From Streptomyces atriruber (lineage in GTDB: Bacteria; Actinomycetota; Actinomycetes; Streptomycetales; Streptomycetaceae), in contig NZ_LIPN01000062.1 of NCBI RefSeq assembly GCF_001418325.1, positions 1-64,000 on the forward strand: a DNA stretch of 64,000 nt, given 5' to 3'. Each line of letters opens with the position of its first letter. The first letter of the stretch is position 1. The translations under genes were made by a program, and so were the position numbers. Below, piece by piece: positions 51,119-59,612 of this stretch. The notes under the pieces were generated by a model, which saw nothing but the letters and a program-made list of their open reading frames with translations, did not search any database and was not told the origin of the DNA.

Positions 51119-52563
51119 GCGGTGCCGGAGTCCTTCGGGATGAGGGGGAGCCGGGCGGCCACGCGGAAGCCGCCGTCGGGGAGCGGACCGACGTCGACGG
51201 TGCCGCCGACCAACCGTACGCGCTCGCGCATGCCGACGAGGCCGTGCCCCGTGCCGCTGCCCTCCAGGCGGGCAGGTGGTGCGTCGGACGGGCCGTTGAC
51301 GACGAGGATCAGGAGGTTCCGGGTGTCCAGGGTCAGTGTGATCCTGGTGCGTGCGCCCGGCGCGTGGCGCATCACGTTCGACAGGGCTTCCTGCACGATG
51401 CGGTAGGCGGACAGGTCCACGGCCGGGGTCACCTTGGCCAGCTGGGTGAGGATCGACAATTCGAGGTGCGACAGCTCGATCGGTATACCTGCCCGCACCG
51501 TGGCCTCGACGAGGTGCGGCAGCCTCTCGAGCCCTGGCTGGGGCGCCCGTTCACCGTCCGCGCCTTCGCTGCGCAGCACCGAGAGCAGCCGCCGCATCTC
51601 GGTGAGGGATTCCCGTGCGCTCGCCGCGATGCTGTCGAACTCATCGCACACCTCGTCGGGCAGGTCATGGAGCCGGTAGGGCGCGGAGTCGGCCTGGACG
51701 GTGATCACCGACATGTGGTGGGCGACGACGTCGTGCAACTCGCGGGCGATGCGGGCCCGTTCCTCGAGGAGTGTGCGCTGGGCGCGCTCGGTCTCGCTGA
51801 TGCTCTCCTGCTCGACGAGCCTGCGCCGGGCGTCGCTGCGCTCCCGCAGCAGGGCGCCGAGGAGCAGCACGGCGCCGCTCAGCACGGTCAGCAGCACACC
51901 GGTGTCCTGGCTGCCGCCGTCGCGGAACGCACCGAGCACGACGCCGGCGACCACGGTGACCAGCCAGATTCCGAGGAGCGTGCGGCGGCTCTCCCGCACG
52001 GACAGCGCGATGCACAGGACCAGGTACCCCACGATGATCATGGGGGTCCAGGGGGCGGGGCGGGTCGGGTCCGCGGCCAGCGTCGCGACGGCCCCGAGGA
52101 CGTCCGCGACGATCACGATCCACCACGCCATCAGCGGCCGGGTGATAGCGAGGAGCAGCGGCGCGGCCTGGGCAACTCCCAGGGCACCGGCCAGGCCGCC
52201 GTCGACGCCGTAGTCGTTCGTCAGTACCTGGACGGTGACCGGGATGAGGACGGCGACGAAACAGGACGCGATGACCAGCGGCAGCATCCGCACCCAGCGC
52301 TTGGGAGCGTGTGCGAGCAGCGGCTCGTTCGGCCCCGAGGGCGCCGACAGTGCGGTCCCCGCCGTGCGCAGGCCGTCGAGGACTGCCGTCGTGGTGCGGC
52401 GGAAAGGGCCCGGTCGCCCGTCCGGCGCGGACGTGGGACGTCGGGGCGCGTGACCGGGAGGCGTCGTCTCGTGAGGTGCAGGGTCGGGCGATGTGAGAGG
52501 TGCCGGGTCAGGCGATGTGGGATGGGGCGGTATGGGATCGGGAGGTGTCGATGCGCTGCTCAT
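51115..52563 (-). CDS. Sensor histidine kinase (HisKA_3 type)
   Basis: A 482-residue kinase. Residues 1-75 are Pro-rich (SPDPAPLTSPDPAPHET); about 92-240 hold six transmembrane segments; the phosphoacceptor His277 is in ARIARELHDVVAHHMSV; ATP-binding motifs are NVMRHAPGARTRITL (N box) and GTGHGLVGMRERVRLVGG (G boxes). Without a large outer domain it is of the membrane-sensing type. ATG 52563. It forms an operon with its regulator by ATGA overlap. Confidence 0.92.
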   Translation of the reverse strand: MSSASTPPDPIPPHPTSPDPAPLTSPDPAPHETTPPGHAPRRPTSAPDGRPGPFRRTTTAVLDGLRTAGTALSAPSGPNEPLLAHAPKRWVRMLPLVIASCFVAVLIPVTVQVLTNDYGVDGGLAGALGVAQAAPLLLAITRPLMAWWIVIVADVLGAVATLAADPTRPAPWTPMIIVGYLVLCIALSVRESRRTLLGIWLVTVVAGVVLGAFRDGGSQDTGVLLTVLSGAVLLLGALLRERSDARRRLVEQESISETERAQRTLLEERARIARELHDVVAHHMSVITVQADSAPYRLHDLPDEVCDEFDSIAASARESLTEMRRLLSVLRSEGADGERAPQPGLERLPHLVEATVRAGIPIELSHLELSILTQLAKVTPAVDLSAYRIVQEALSNVMRHAPGARTRITLTLDTRNLLILVVNGPSDAPPARLEGSGTGHGLVGMRERVRLVGGTVDVGPLPDGGFRVAARLPLIPKDSGTA

Positions 52564-52602
52564 GGCCTGATCAGAGTAGGCATGAAGCTCTCGCCGTGGC
52601 GT

Positions 52603-52644
52603 CATACCGGGGAGCCGGACCGTGCCTCATACCCAGGTATCACC
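52603..52644. promoter_or_regulatory. Palindromic site upstream of the kinase gene
   Basis: CATACCCAGGTATCACC (52628-52644) contains ATACC-CA-GGTAT, and CATACCGGGGAG (52603-52614) a half-site with the same phase. They lie 40-80 bp before the kinase start. The shared motif suggests autoregulation. Confidence 0.55.
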
Positions 52645-52679
52645 AGGTCCCCTGCGGGCGGCACCAGCACCCGCAGGGA

Positions 52680-53561
52680 TCACAGTTCCGCCAGCAGTTC
52701 GGTCTTCTTCATCGTGAACTCGTCGTCCGTGAGCAGGCCCGCCTGGTGCAGTTCGCCCAGGTGCCGGATGCGTTCGGCGATGTCGGCCGGGTCGCGCCGC
52801 ACGGACGGTGTGGCGGAGGCGCCGCTGCCGACACCGTCCGAGTTCAGGGCCGAGCTCGATGCGCGCACCGCGGCGAGGACCGACGCGGCGAACGGCAGCG
52901 ACTCGTGGACCGGGCCGTAGCCGAGGCCGAAGACGACGGCCGCCGGGTCCTGGTCGGCCTGTGCGGGCTGCGCCACCGGGGTCTCGCGCCGCAGCAGGCG
53001 CAGGTGGCCCTCGAACACCTCGGGGGAACGCCACTCGATGCCGCTCAGGTCGGTGACGAGGAAGCTCTGGTCACCGGCCTTCCACTTCGCCGACGAGGCG
53101 CCCGTCCAGAACCACCGGAAGGACACCAGCTTCCCGTCGAAGCTCGCCTTCCCGTCGTACGCCTTGAACTGCAGGGGCGCCTCGGGCGACGCCACCAGAT
53201 AGCGCTCCGCGGGCTCGCCGTCGTCGGCGGAGATCTGTGCCCGCAGCTCGTCCGCGTAGTACTCGGCGAGCGTCTCCCGCTCCGCGGGCAGCACCAGGCG
53301 GTACGGGTCGCAGCTCTCCTTGAGCTGCCCCGCCGCGGCCTCCATCAGAGGATCGGCGCCCGGTCTCGGCACGGCATGCAGAATCACCGTCCCGCGTTTG
53401 CCGGGGGAGAGCGTCACCGCCGAGATCGCTTCATGGGGGATGCGCCGTTCACCGAGTGTCTGGAACAGCTTCGGTGTGCGGATTCCCCGTTCGAAGCGGA
53501 TGAGCACAGAGTCGGACTCGAACTCCCAGGCGGCATGAAATCCGGCCAGAACATCACCCAT
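52680..53561 (-). CDS. DUF4429 protein with C-terminal SHOCT domain
   Basis: A 293-residue soluble protein. Two DUF4429 repeats are recognisable (GFHAAWEFESDSVLIRFERG to YYADELRAQI, and LQFKAYDGKASFDGKLVSFRW to GHLRLLRRE), each a beta-sandwich resembling PH-like folds. The C-terminus ADIAERIRHLGELHQAGLLTDDEFTMKKTELLAEL (cited in parts) is a SHOCT helix hairpin. The family is widespread in Streptomyces with unknown function. ATG 53561. Confidence 0.85.
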   Translation of the reverse strand: MGDVLAGFHAAWEFESDSVLIRFERGIRTPKLFQTLGERRIPHEAISAVTLSPGKRGTVILHAVPRPGADPLMEAAAGQLKESCDPYRLVLPAERETLAEYYADELRAQISADDGEPAERYLVASPEAPLQFKAYDGKASFDGKLVSFRWFWTGASSAKWKAGDQSFLVTDLSGIEWRSPEVFEGHLRLLRRETPVAQPAQADQDPAAVVFGLGYGPVHESLPFAASVLAAVRASSSALNSDGVGSGASATPSVRRDPADIAERIRHLGELHQAGLLTDDEFTMKKTELLAEL

Positions 53562-53636
53562 GCGGCTCATCGTAGGCGGCACGCGCGCCTCCGTCCCTCC
53601 TGCGGCGGGCCGCTGTTTCATCGATTTCTACGCGCG

Positions 53637-54848
53637 TCAGGCCGCTGCCCCACCGGAAATACCCTTCCGGCAGGCACCGTCCTCACTCGCGCATCGCACC
53701 GCGTGGTACGAACCAGTTCCGATTTCTGCGAAGTTCCGCAGGCTCTCCGTGCCCGGCTCGAAATAGCCGGTGTGCCCTTGAGCGCCGGCCGCGGACAGCA
53801 CGCGCGCGCCGAACCCTTCGGCCACCGGGTCGGCGCCGTGGCCGAGCCCGCCGAACTCCATGTTCGGTACGTCCTGAATCCAGTCGTCGCCGTCCCGGGT
53901 GGCCCAGATCCGGGCACCCGTGCCCAACTGGGAGGCCGTGTCGGCGCGCATGCCGGGGCTTCCCGCTACCGCGATGTCGCTGACCCTCGAGGGCAGGTCC
54001 CGTGCGGCCACACCGCACACCACGGAGCCGTAGCTGTGGCAGTACAGCGCGACCGGGCTGCGGCCGGGCAGGCCGCGCACCATGGCTTCGAGGCGCGTGG
54101 CCCCGTCCTCGGCGCGCATGGCCGTCGCCGCGTCGACGCCGATCCCGACGGGTGCGGTGTAGTCGGCCCAGGCGATCACGGCGGTATGTCCGCGAGGGCT
54201 GACCGAGCGCTCCGCGCGGTAGAGCGATTTCGCCATCCCCACCGGTGCCGAGTACTTGCGGAACGTCCGCTCGAAGGTCAGCACGTTGGTGTCGACGCCG
54301 GGCACGACGACGGAGACGCGACGGGCCTTGTCTATGTCTCCGAAGACCTCTGCCATGCGTCCGGAGCCCATGGGGTCGAAGGCCAGGACCTGGCGTCCCG
54401 GGCGCATCATGACGCCGAACCGCTTCATCCTGCGCTCGGCCTCATGCTGCCCCAAGGGGGAGAGGCGCTTGTCGTGCATGCGCTCACGCTCGACCTTGCG
54501 GGCCTGCCCCAGGGCGATGTGGTTCGCGCGGTAGCGAAGCGTGGCGGGCGCGCCGTTCATGTTGCCGACCGCGAGCGGGTAGCGGCCGGCGAGCCGGTTG
54601 CGCTGGTGTCCGTCGAGCGAGGCGAAGAAGCGGGCGAGCTTGGTGGAGGAAGCGTCGGGGTCGGGCAGGCGGCGCCCGTCGATACTTCCCCGCTCCCAGG
54701 CGGAGAGCGCGGCTTGGAGGGGCGAGGCGTCGCCCCTGTTGTGGCGCACGGCGGTCCAGCCGGTGGTCGCAAGCATGACGAACACGACGGCCAGCGCGAG
54801 CAGAGCGCGCCACGCGTTGAGTTGGGGGGATGAGTCGAAGGAAGTCAC
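53637..54848 (-). CDS. DUF1023 alpha/beta hydrolase (second copy)
   Basis: A 403-residue paralogue of 49123-50286. Anchor helix about 12-32 (ALLALAVVFVMLATTGWTAV); hydrolase core VSVVVPGVDTNVLTFE, TAVIAWADYTAPVGIG, nucleophile YCHSYGSVVCGVA, AVAGSPGMRADTASQLG, HTGYFEPGTESLR. The C-terminal 25 residues (SEDGACRKGISGGAAA) are extra compared with the first copy. GTG 54848 fits the anchor helix. It lies downstream of the DUF4429 gene's opposite flank and, with the first copy, brackets the two-component genes. Confidence 0.85.
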   Translation of the reverse strand: MTSFDSSPQLNAWRALLALAVVFVMLATTGWTAVRHNRGDASPLQAALSAWERGSIDGRRLPDPDASSTKLARFFASLDGHQRNRLAGRYPLAVGNMNGAPATLRYRANHIALGQARKVERERMHDKRLSPLGQHEAERRMKRFGVMMRPGRQVLAFDPMGSGRMAEVFGDIDKARRVSVVVPGVDTNVLTFERTFRKYSAPVGMAKSLYRAERSVSPRGHTAVIAWADYTAPVGIGVDAATAMRAEDGATRLEAMVRGLPGRSPVALYCHSYGSVVCGVAARDLPSRVSDIAVAGSPGMRADTASQLGTGARIWATRDGDDWIQDVPNMEFGGLGHGADPVAEGFGARVLSAAGAQGHTGYFEPGTESLRNFAEIGTGSYHAVRCASEDGACRKGISGGAAA

Positions 54849-55060
54849 TACGGAACACCCTAGGAGAACCGTGATGCCTACCGTGCATCGCGTGAGGCAG
54901 ATCACGTTTCTGTAGGGGTAATTGAGGCAAAGCGGGCGCATCTGATCTCGACCGATCACGCTCCGTAAGTGGCGCACGCGCGCGGCGCGACGGGGGTGAC
55001 GGTGGCTCAGAGTGTACGTGCGAACACGTAACGCTTGGGAGAATTCAGCTGGTTGAAGAG

Positions 55061-55786
55061 CTACTCGGACGGTGTCGGCCGGTGTGTGCGCCAGCCCTGC
55101 GCCAACGCGGGCCCCAGGTGGTCGAGATACGTCTCCGTGAGCTCGCGGATCGACTCCGGACTGGTGTCCTCGCCTGCGCCCCACTGGCGCCCCGTGATCC
55201 GCATGACGCCGCTGAACGCGGCCACCGCCACGCGCGGGCGCGGATCGCTCTCCAGGTCGAGCCCCTCGCGTTCGGCGATCACGCGGGCGACCTCGTCCTC
55301 CATCTCGATGGAGCGGCGCAGGTGGGCGGCGACGAGGGTGGGTGTCGACTCGATCATCTGGTAGGTGCGCATGTGGAGTTCGACCGGGACCACCTCCTCG
55401 ATGGACTGGCCCATCGCCTCCCAAGTGCCGAGAACGGCACCGCGCAGCGCCTCCAGTGGGGCTTCGTGTGCGGGGCGGTCGCGCACGGCCTGGACGAACC
55501 GCGCCTCCACCATCTCCTGGACCGCGAAGGCGGCTTCCTGCTTGTTGGCGAAGTACCGGAAGAACGTGCGCTGCGAGACGTCGACCGCTTCGGCGATCTC
55601 GTCGACGGTCGTCTCCTCGTAGCCCTTGGTCGTGAAGAGTTCGAGTGCCGCACGCAGAAGGGCGTCCCGGGTGCGCTGCTTCTTCCGCTCGCGCAGTCCA
55701 GGCCTGCCGACGGGCTCGGCGGAAGCGTGCTCGGCGGTCTCCGTGCGCGCTTCCAGGCGGTCCGTCACTCGCTGCGTGGTCTTCAC
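55061..55786 (-). CDS. TetR-family regulator of the adjacent MFS exporter
   Basis: A 241-residue TetR protein. Helix-turn-helix: KQRTRDALLRAALELFTTKG, YEETTVDEIAEAVDVSQRTFFRYFANKQEAAFAV (cited in parts). GTG 55786 with GAGG upstream was chosen; an ATG at 55825 would add 13 residues. Divergent from a DHA2-type exporter gene with the inverted repeat TGACAGTTG-N21-CAACTGTCA between them, so it is very likely the exporter's repressor. Confidence 0.87.
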   Translation of the reverse strand: MKTTQRVTDRLEARTETAEHASAEPVGRPGLRERKKQRTRDALLRAALELFTTKGYEETTVDEIAEAVDVSQRTFFRYFANKQEAAFAVQEMVEARFVQAVRDRPAHEAPLEALRGAVLGTWEAMGQSIEEVVPVELHMRTYQMIESTPTLVAAHLRRSIEMEDEVARVIAEREGLDLESDPRPRVAVAAFSGVMRITGRQWGAGEDTSPESIRELTETYLDHLGPALAQGWRTHRPTPSE

Positions 55787-55839
55787 ACCGTGGTCCTCTT
55801 TCTCGCCGTTTTCCCAGTTCACCATACCTGTGAGCTACG

Positions 55840-55878
55840 TGACAGTTGCCGACTTGTGAAATGGTTTGTCAACTGTCA
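55840..55878. promoter_or_regulatory. TetR operator between regulator and exporter genes
   Basis: TGACAGTTG (55840-55848) and CAACTGTCA (55870-55878) are perfect 9-bp inverted arms 21 bp apart in the 116-bp divergent region. Confidence 0.7.
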
Positions 55879-55902
55879 GTCGCTGTCACTAACCTCGATC
55901 AC

Positions 55903-57513
55903 ATGACTAGTCAGATCACCGTCGACAAGGCGGACAAGGCGCCGGAGCCCGTGCCGGTTCCGGCCCCGGCCAAGGGGCTCCGTGGCCACCCCTGGCTGAC
56001 GCTGTTCGCCGTTGCGATCGGCGTGATGATGGTCGCCCTCGACGGCACCATCGTGGCGATAGCCAACCCGGCCATCCAGAAGGATCTCGGCGCCACCTTC
56101 GCGGAAGTCCAATGGATCACCAACGGCTACTTCCTCGCGCTCGCCGTCGCGCTGATCACCGCGGGCAAGCTGGGTGACCGCTTCGGCCACCGGCAGACGT
56201 TCCTCGTCGGTGTGGTCGGCTTCGCCGCCGCCTCCGGCGCCATCGGCCTGTCGGACAGCATCGCGCTGGTGGTCACTTTCCGCGTGCTCCAGGGTCTCTT
56301 CGGAGCCCTGCTGATGCCCGCCGCGCTCGGCCTCCTCCGGGCCACGTTCCCGGCCGAGAAGCTCAACATGGCCATCGGCATCTGGGGCATGGTGATCGGC
56401 GCCTCCACGGCCGGCGGCCCGATCCTCGGCGGCCTGCTCGTCCAGCACGTCAGCTGGCAGTCGGTCTTCTTCATCAACGTGCCGGTCGGCATCATCGCCC
56501 TTGTGCTCGGCGTGGTCATCCTCAAGGACCACCGCGCGGAGAACGCCCCGAAGTCCTTCGACATCGTCGGCATCGTGCTGCTCTCGGCGGCCATGTTCTG
56601 CCTGGTCTGGGCACTCATCAAGGCCCCGGAATGGGGCTGGGGCTCCGGCATGACCTGGACGTTCATCGGCATCTCCGTGGTGAGCTTCGCGCTCTTCGCG
56701 GTCTGGGAGTCGAAGGTCAAGGAACCGCTCATCCCGCTGGCCCTGTTCCGTTCGGTGCCGCTGTCCGCGGGCGTGGTGCTGATGGTGCTCATGGCCATCG
56801 CATTCATGGGCGGACTGTTCTTCGTCACCTTCTACCTGCAGAACGTGCACGGGATGAGCCCCGTCGACAGCGGTCTGCACCTGCTGCCGCTCACCGGCAT
56901 GATGATCATCGGCTCGCCGCTCGCGGGCGCGATGATCACCAAGATGGGCCCGCGCATCCCGCTGGCGGGCGGCATGCTGTGCACCGCCATCGCCATGTAC
57001 GGCATGTCCACGCTGGAGGCAGGCACGGGCAGCGGTCTCATGTCGATCTGGTTCGCGCTCCTCGGCCTCGGCCTCGCCCCGGTGATGGTCGGCGCCACCG
57101 AGGTCATCGTGGGCAACGCGCCGATGGAGCTCTCCGGCGTGGCCGGCGGCCTCCAGCAGGCCGCGATGCAGATCGGCGGCAGCCTCGGCACGGCCGTCCT
57201 CGGCGCCGTCATGGCCTCGAAGGTCGACAGCGACCTGCCCGACAACTGGGCCGAGGCGAAGCTTCCGCCGCTCAGCGAGGCCCAGCTCGACAAGGCGGCC
57301 GAGGCCGTCCAGGTCGGTGTGGCGCCGGTGCCGCCGAAGGCTCCGCCGTCCATCGCCGACCAGATCACCTCGGTCGCGCACGACACGTTCATGTCGGGCA
57401 TGGGTATGGCGTGCCTGGTCGCCACCGGCGTCGCCGTGGTCGCGGTCTTCGTCGCGTTCCTGACCAAGCGCGGCGACAACGCCGAGGCGGGCGCGGGCGT
57501 CGGTCACATCTGA
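55903..57513 (+). CDS. DHA2-family (14-TMS) MFS multidrug exporter
   Basis: A 536-residue transporter of the EmrB/QacA type: motif D1-like MVALDGTIVAIANPAI in helix 1, WITNGYFLALAVALITAGKLGDRFGHRQTFL (motif A, cited in parts), motif C GASTAGGPILGGLLV, and fourteen hydrophobic segments. It should expel drugs or toxic metabolites by proton antiport. ATG 55903. A strong hairpin follows at 57549-57581. Confidence 0.9.
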   Translation: MTSQITVDKADKAPEPVPVPAPAKGLRGHPWLTLFAVAIGVMMVALDGTIVAIANPAIQKDLGATFAEVQWITNGYFLALAVALITAGKLGDRFGHRQTFLVGVVGFAAASGAIGLSDSIALVVTFRVLQGLFGALLMPAALGLLRATFPAEKLNMAIGIWGMVIGASTAGGPILGGLLVQHVSWQSVFFINVPVGIIALVLGVVILKDHRAENAPKSFDIVGIVLLSAAMFCLVWALIKAPEWGWGSGMTWTFIGISVVSFALFAVWESKVKEPLIPLALFRSVPLSAGVVLMVLMAIAFMGGLFFVTFYLQNVHGMSPVDSGLHLLPLTGMMIIGSPLAGAMITKMGPRIPLAGGMLCTAIAMYGMSTLEAGTGSGLMSIWFALLGLGLAPVMVGATEVIVGNAPMELSGVAGGLQQAAMQIGGSLGTAVLGAVMASKVDSDLPDNWAEAKLPPLSEAQLDKAAEAVQVGVAPVPPKAPPSIADQITSVAHDTFMSGMGMACLVATGVAVVAVFVAFLTKRGDNAEAGAGVGHI

Positions 57514-57548
57514 GACGCCGACCCGGGGCGAGAGCCCCCGGTGTCAGG

Positions 57549-57581
57549 GAAAGCCCCTCAGGGACAACCTGGGGGGCTTTC
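57549..57581 (+). terminator. Hairpin terminator after the MFS gene
   Basis: GAAAGCCCCTCAGG pairs with CCTGGGGGGCTTTC (57549-57562 with 57568-57581, one wobble), loop of 5 nt, 35 nt after the stop. Confidence 0.8.
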
Positions 57582-57728
57582 GCCTATCAGGGTGACGCAC
57601 ATTCGTACCCCTTCCGATGCCCCGGCCGACGGGTCCACAGTGCAGTCAGAAGATCCGCACGGCCCGGACGATCGAGCCGTACGAGCGACACGTGGACAAC
57701 TGCGCCACATCACACGGGGGTTGAGCAC

Positions 57729-58103
57729 ATGCGTACGACCATCACCGCGACGATCACGGCAGCCGCACTCGCCGCAGTCATCCTCACACCCGCACACGCC
57801 GGAGCCGCCGCTCCGCCCACACTCCGCGGATGCGGCCCGGGCGAGCTCTGTCTCTGGCAGAAGGCGGGGTTCAAGGGCGCCCGCCATACGTACGAGCTGT
57901 CGGACATCGACATCGAGAGTTGCACCGCGCTGCCGGAGGGGGGCAGCGCGGAGTCTCTCGCCAACCGCACGGGACGGCCGGTCACCGTGTACCAGTCGGG
58001 GGAGTGCGCGGAGACCGGCGAGTTCAACACGTACCCGGGCAGCGGCACTTGGGCGCCCGAATCGCCCTATCGCGTACGAGCATTCAAAGTCTGGGAAAGC
58101 TGA
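57729..58103 (+). CDS. Secreted peptidase inhibitor family I36 protein
   Basis: A 124-residue exported protein. Signal peptide 1-27 (TTITATITAAALAAVILTPA, AHA-GA cleavage). The mature domain starts GCGPGELCLWQKAGFKGARH, the Cys-x-Pro-Gly-x-x-Cys-x-x pattern of I36, and continues with ESCTALPEGGSAESLANRTG and a terminal VRAFKVWES. The six-residue cysteine spacing matches the first I36 protein (145-528), though the two differ elsewhere. Probable role: inhibiting extracellular metalloproteases. ATG 57729 with GGGGG upstream. Confidence 0.82.
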   Translation: MRTTITATITAAALAAVILTPAHAGAAAPPTLRGCGPGELCLWQKAGFKGARHTYELSDIDIESCTALPEGGSAESLANRTGRPVTVYQSGECAETGEFNTYPGSGTWAPESPYRVRAFKVWES

Positions 58104-58150
58104 ACGGGGGTACCCGACGGAAAGGCCCGAACCAGCTGACATGAGGAGTG

Positions 58151-58456
58151 ATGATGGCGGGCTTCGGACACACCACGCGCAAGCGCCCCGGCTCACGCGG
58201 CCGTACGTGGTCGCGGAGTCGGCCGGATCGCGCGACGCTCGGGATCATAGGCGCCATCTGCGCAATCGCCGGATTCTTCGTGCTGGGGATCATCCTCGGC
58301 CCGATGGCGATTGCCTGCGGCTGGCTGGCCATGGGCCGAAGTTGGGCCGGCGCCCGTCCGGTGCCGGCTCTGGTGGCCCTGGTCCTGGGCTTGATCGACA
58401 CGGTCCTCGCACTCATATGGATAGCGGGGACGACCACGACGAACGGCATGTTCTGA
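58151..58456 (+). CDS. DUF4190-like two-helix membrane protein
   Basis: A 101-residue protein with a basic N-terminus (HTTRKRPGSRGRTWSRSR) and two helices, DRATLGIIGAICAIAGFFVLGIILGP (about 28-52) and LVALVLGLIDTVLALIWIAG (about 74-94), arranged as in DUF4190 proteins. Function unknown. GAGGAG precedes ATG 58151 (58154 possible). Confidence 0.65.
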   Translation: MMAGFGHTTRKRPGSRGRTWSRSRPDRATLGIIGAICAIAGFFVLGIILGPMAIACGWLAMGRSWAGARPVPALVALVLGLIDTVLALIWIAGTTTTNGMF

Positions 58457-58493
58457 CACCCAACGACCGGGCCCGAGAGCCGGGGCGGCGAGC

Positions 58494-59402
58494 TTACGCT
58501 CCGGCTCGGGACGCACCGGAACCATCGGTGCCGGTGCCGGTGCCGGTGCCGGTGCCAGCCGCACCTGCCCCCGAGCCGCCGTTCTCTGCCGCCCCCGGGC
58601 GGGGCACCGCACCCGCACGTACCCCCAGGCCCGGCACCCCGGGCGTTCCCGGCCCGCCTGCCACCCCGGGCGCACCCGGCGCCCCCGACAGCGAAGCCAC
58701 CTGCGCACGCAGCGCCTTCACCTCCGCCGTCAACGCCTCGATCGCGGCTGTCTGGCGCCGCTCCTCGACGTCGTCCTTCTCGAAGCGCGCGATGAACCAC
58801 GCCGCGATGTTCGCGGTGACCACACCCAGGAGCGCGATGCCCGACAGCATCAGACCGACCGCGAGCACCCTGCCGAGGCCCGTCGTCGGTGCGTGATCTC
58901 CGTACCCGACGGTCGTCATGGTGGTGAAGGACCACCACACCGCATCGCCAAGAGTCTTGATGTTCCCGTTCGGTGCCTCCCGCTCCACGGAGAGCACCGC
59001 CAGGGAACCGAACATCAACAGGCCCACCACCGAGCCCGCGACATACGTCGTCAGCTTTATCTGTGATGCCATCCGGGCCCGTCGCCCGACGAGCGCCAGT
59101 GTGGAGACGAGCCGCAGCAACCGCAGCGGCTGAATCATCGGAAGGACCACGGCACACAGGTCCAGCCAGTGGGTGCGGACGAACTGCTTGCGGTGATCGG
59201 AGAGGAGAAGACGCACGGAGTAGTCGACGACGAACGCAGCCCACACGAACCACTCCACCATCGAGCAGCTTCTCGTCACGGACTTGCTCGCTTCGGGCAT
59301 CACGATCGGCACGGCGTAGGCGACGGCGAATGCCACCGCGAGTACGAGCAGCGGGCGCTGAGTGCGCCGCTCCCAACGAGTCTGTGCCGGTTGTTCCTTC
59401 AT
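58494..59402 (-). CDS. Voltage-gated-type potassium channel with collagen-like tail
   Basis: A 302-residue ion channel. Six hydrophobic segments: S1 about 17-36, S2 48-67, S3 78-92, an arginine-bearing S4 (PLRLLRLVSTLALVGRRAR, 92-110), S5 118-138 and S6 175-205. The selectivity filter is TTVGYGD (163-169). A coiled-coil helix (EERRQTAAIEALTAEVKALRAQVASL) follows S6. The end is a collagen-like run, GAPGAPGVAGGPGTPGVPG, and a GTGTGTGTGTD repeat encoded by six-base units (GGTGCC, 58527-58556). K+ selectivity is clear from the filter. Confidence 0.88.
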   Translation of the reverse strand: MKEQPAQTRWERRTQRPLLVLAVAFAVAYAVPIVMPEASKSVTRSCSMVEWFVWAAFVVDYSVRLLLSDHRKQFVRTHWLDLCAVVLPMIQPLRLLRLVSTLALVGRRARMASQIKLTTYVAGSVVGLLMFGSLAVLSVEREAPNGNIKTLGDAVWWSFTTMTTVGYGDHAPTTGLGRVLAVGLMLSGIALLGVVTANIAAWFIARFEKDDVEERRQTAAIEALTAEVKALRAQVASLSGAPGAPGVAGGPGTPGVPGLGVRAGAVPRPGAAENGGSGAGAAGTGTGTGTGTDGSGASRAGA

Positions 59403-59441
59403 GGGCGCATCGTAGAAAGGCGACGCAGAAAAGGCAGAGCA

Positions 59442-59493
59442 GACAGCCAGAGCAGACAGCCGGAGAAGACAGCCAGAGCAGACAGCCGGAGAA
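59442..59493. repeat. 26-bp tandem repeat, two copies
   Basis: GACAGCCAGAGCAGACAGCC + GGAGAA occurs at 59442-59467 and again at 59468-59493, in the noncoding gap between the channel gene and aceE. Within each unit GACAGCC also recurs, so it is built from a shorter GA-rich motif. Confidence 0.8.
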
Positions 59494-59560
59494 GGACAGG
59501 CACAGCAGAAAAGCCGAAGGGCGACAGGACCACAGTCCTGCCACCCTCCGAATGGGGCGC

Positions 59561-59612
59561 GTGCCGTGTTACCGAGCCACGTGCCGTGTTACTGAGCCAC
59601 GTGCCGTGCTAC
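59561..59612. repeat. 20-bp tandem repeat across the aceE stop codon
   Basis: GTGCCGTGTTAC(C/T)GAGCCAC at 59561-59580 and 59581-59600, and a third partial copy to 59612 that includes the aceE stop (TAG on the minus strand, 59611-59609). The repeat contains the palindromic core GTGCC/GGCAC only imperfectly. Confidence 0.75.

Noticed and set aside
59442-59612. Possible CRISPR array
   Set aside because: The repeats are directly adjacent without unique spacers, and no cas genes are present.
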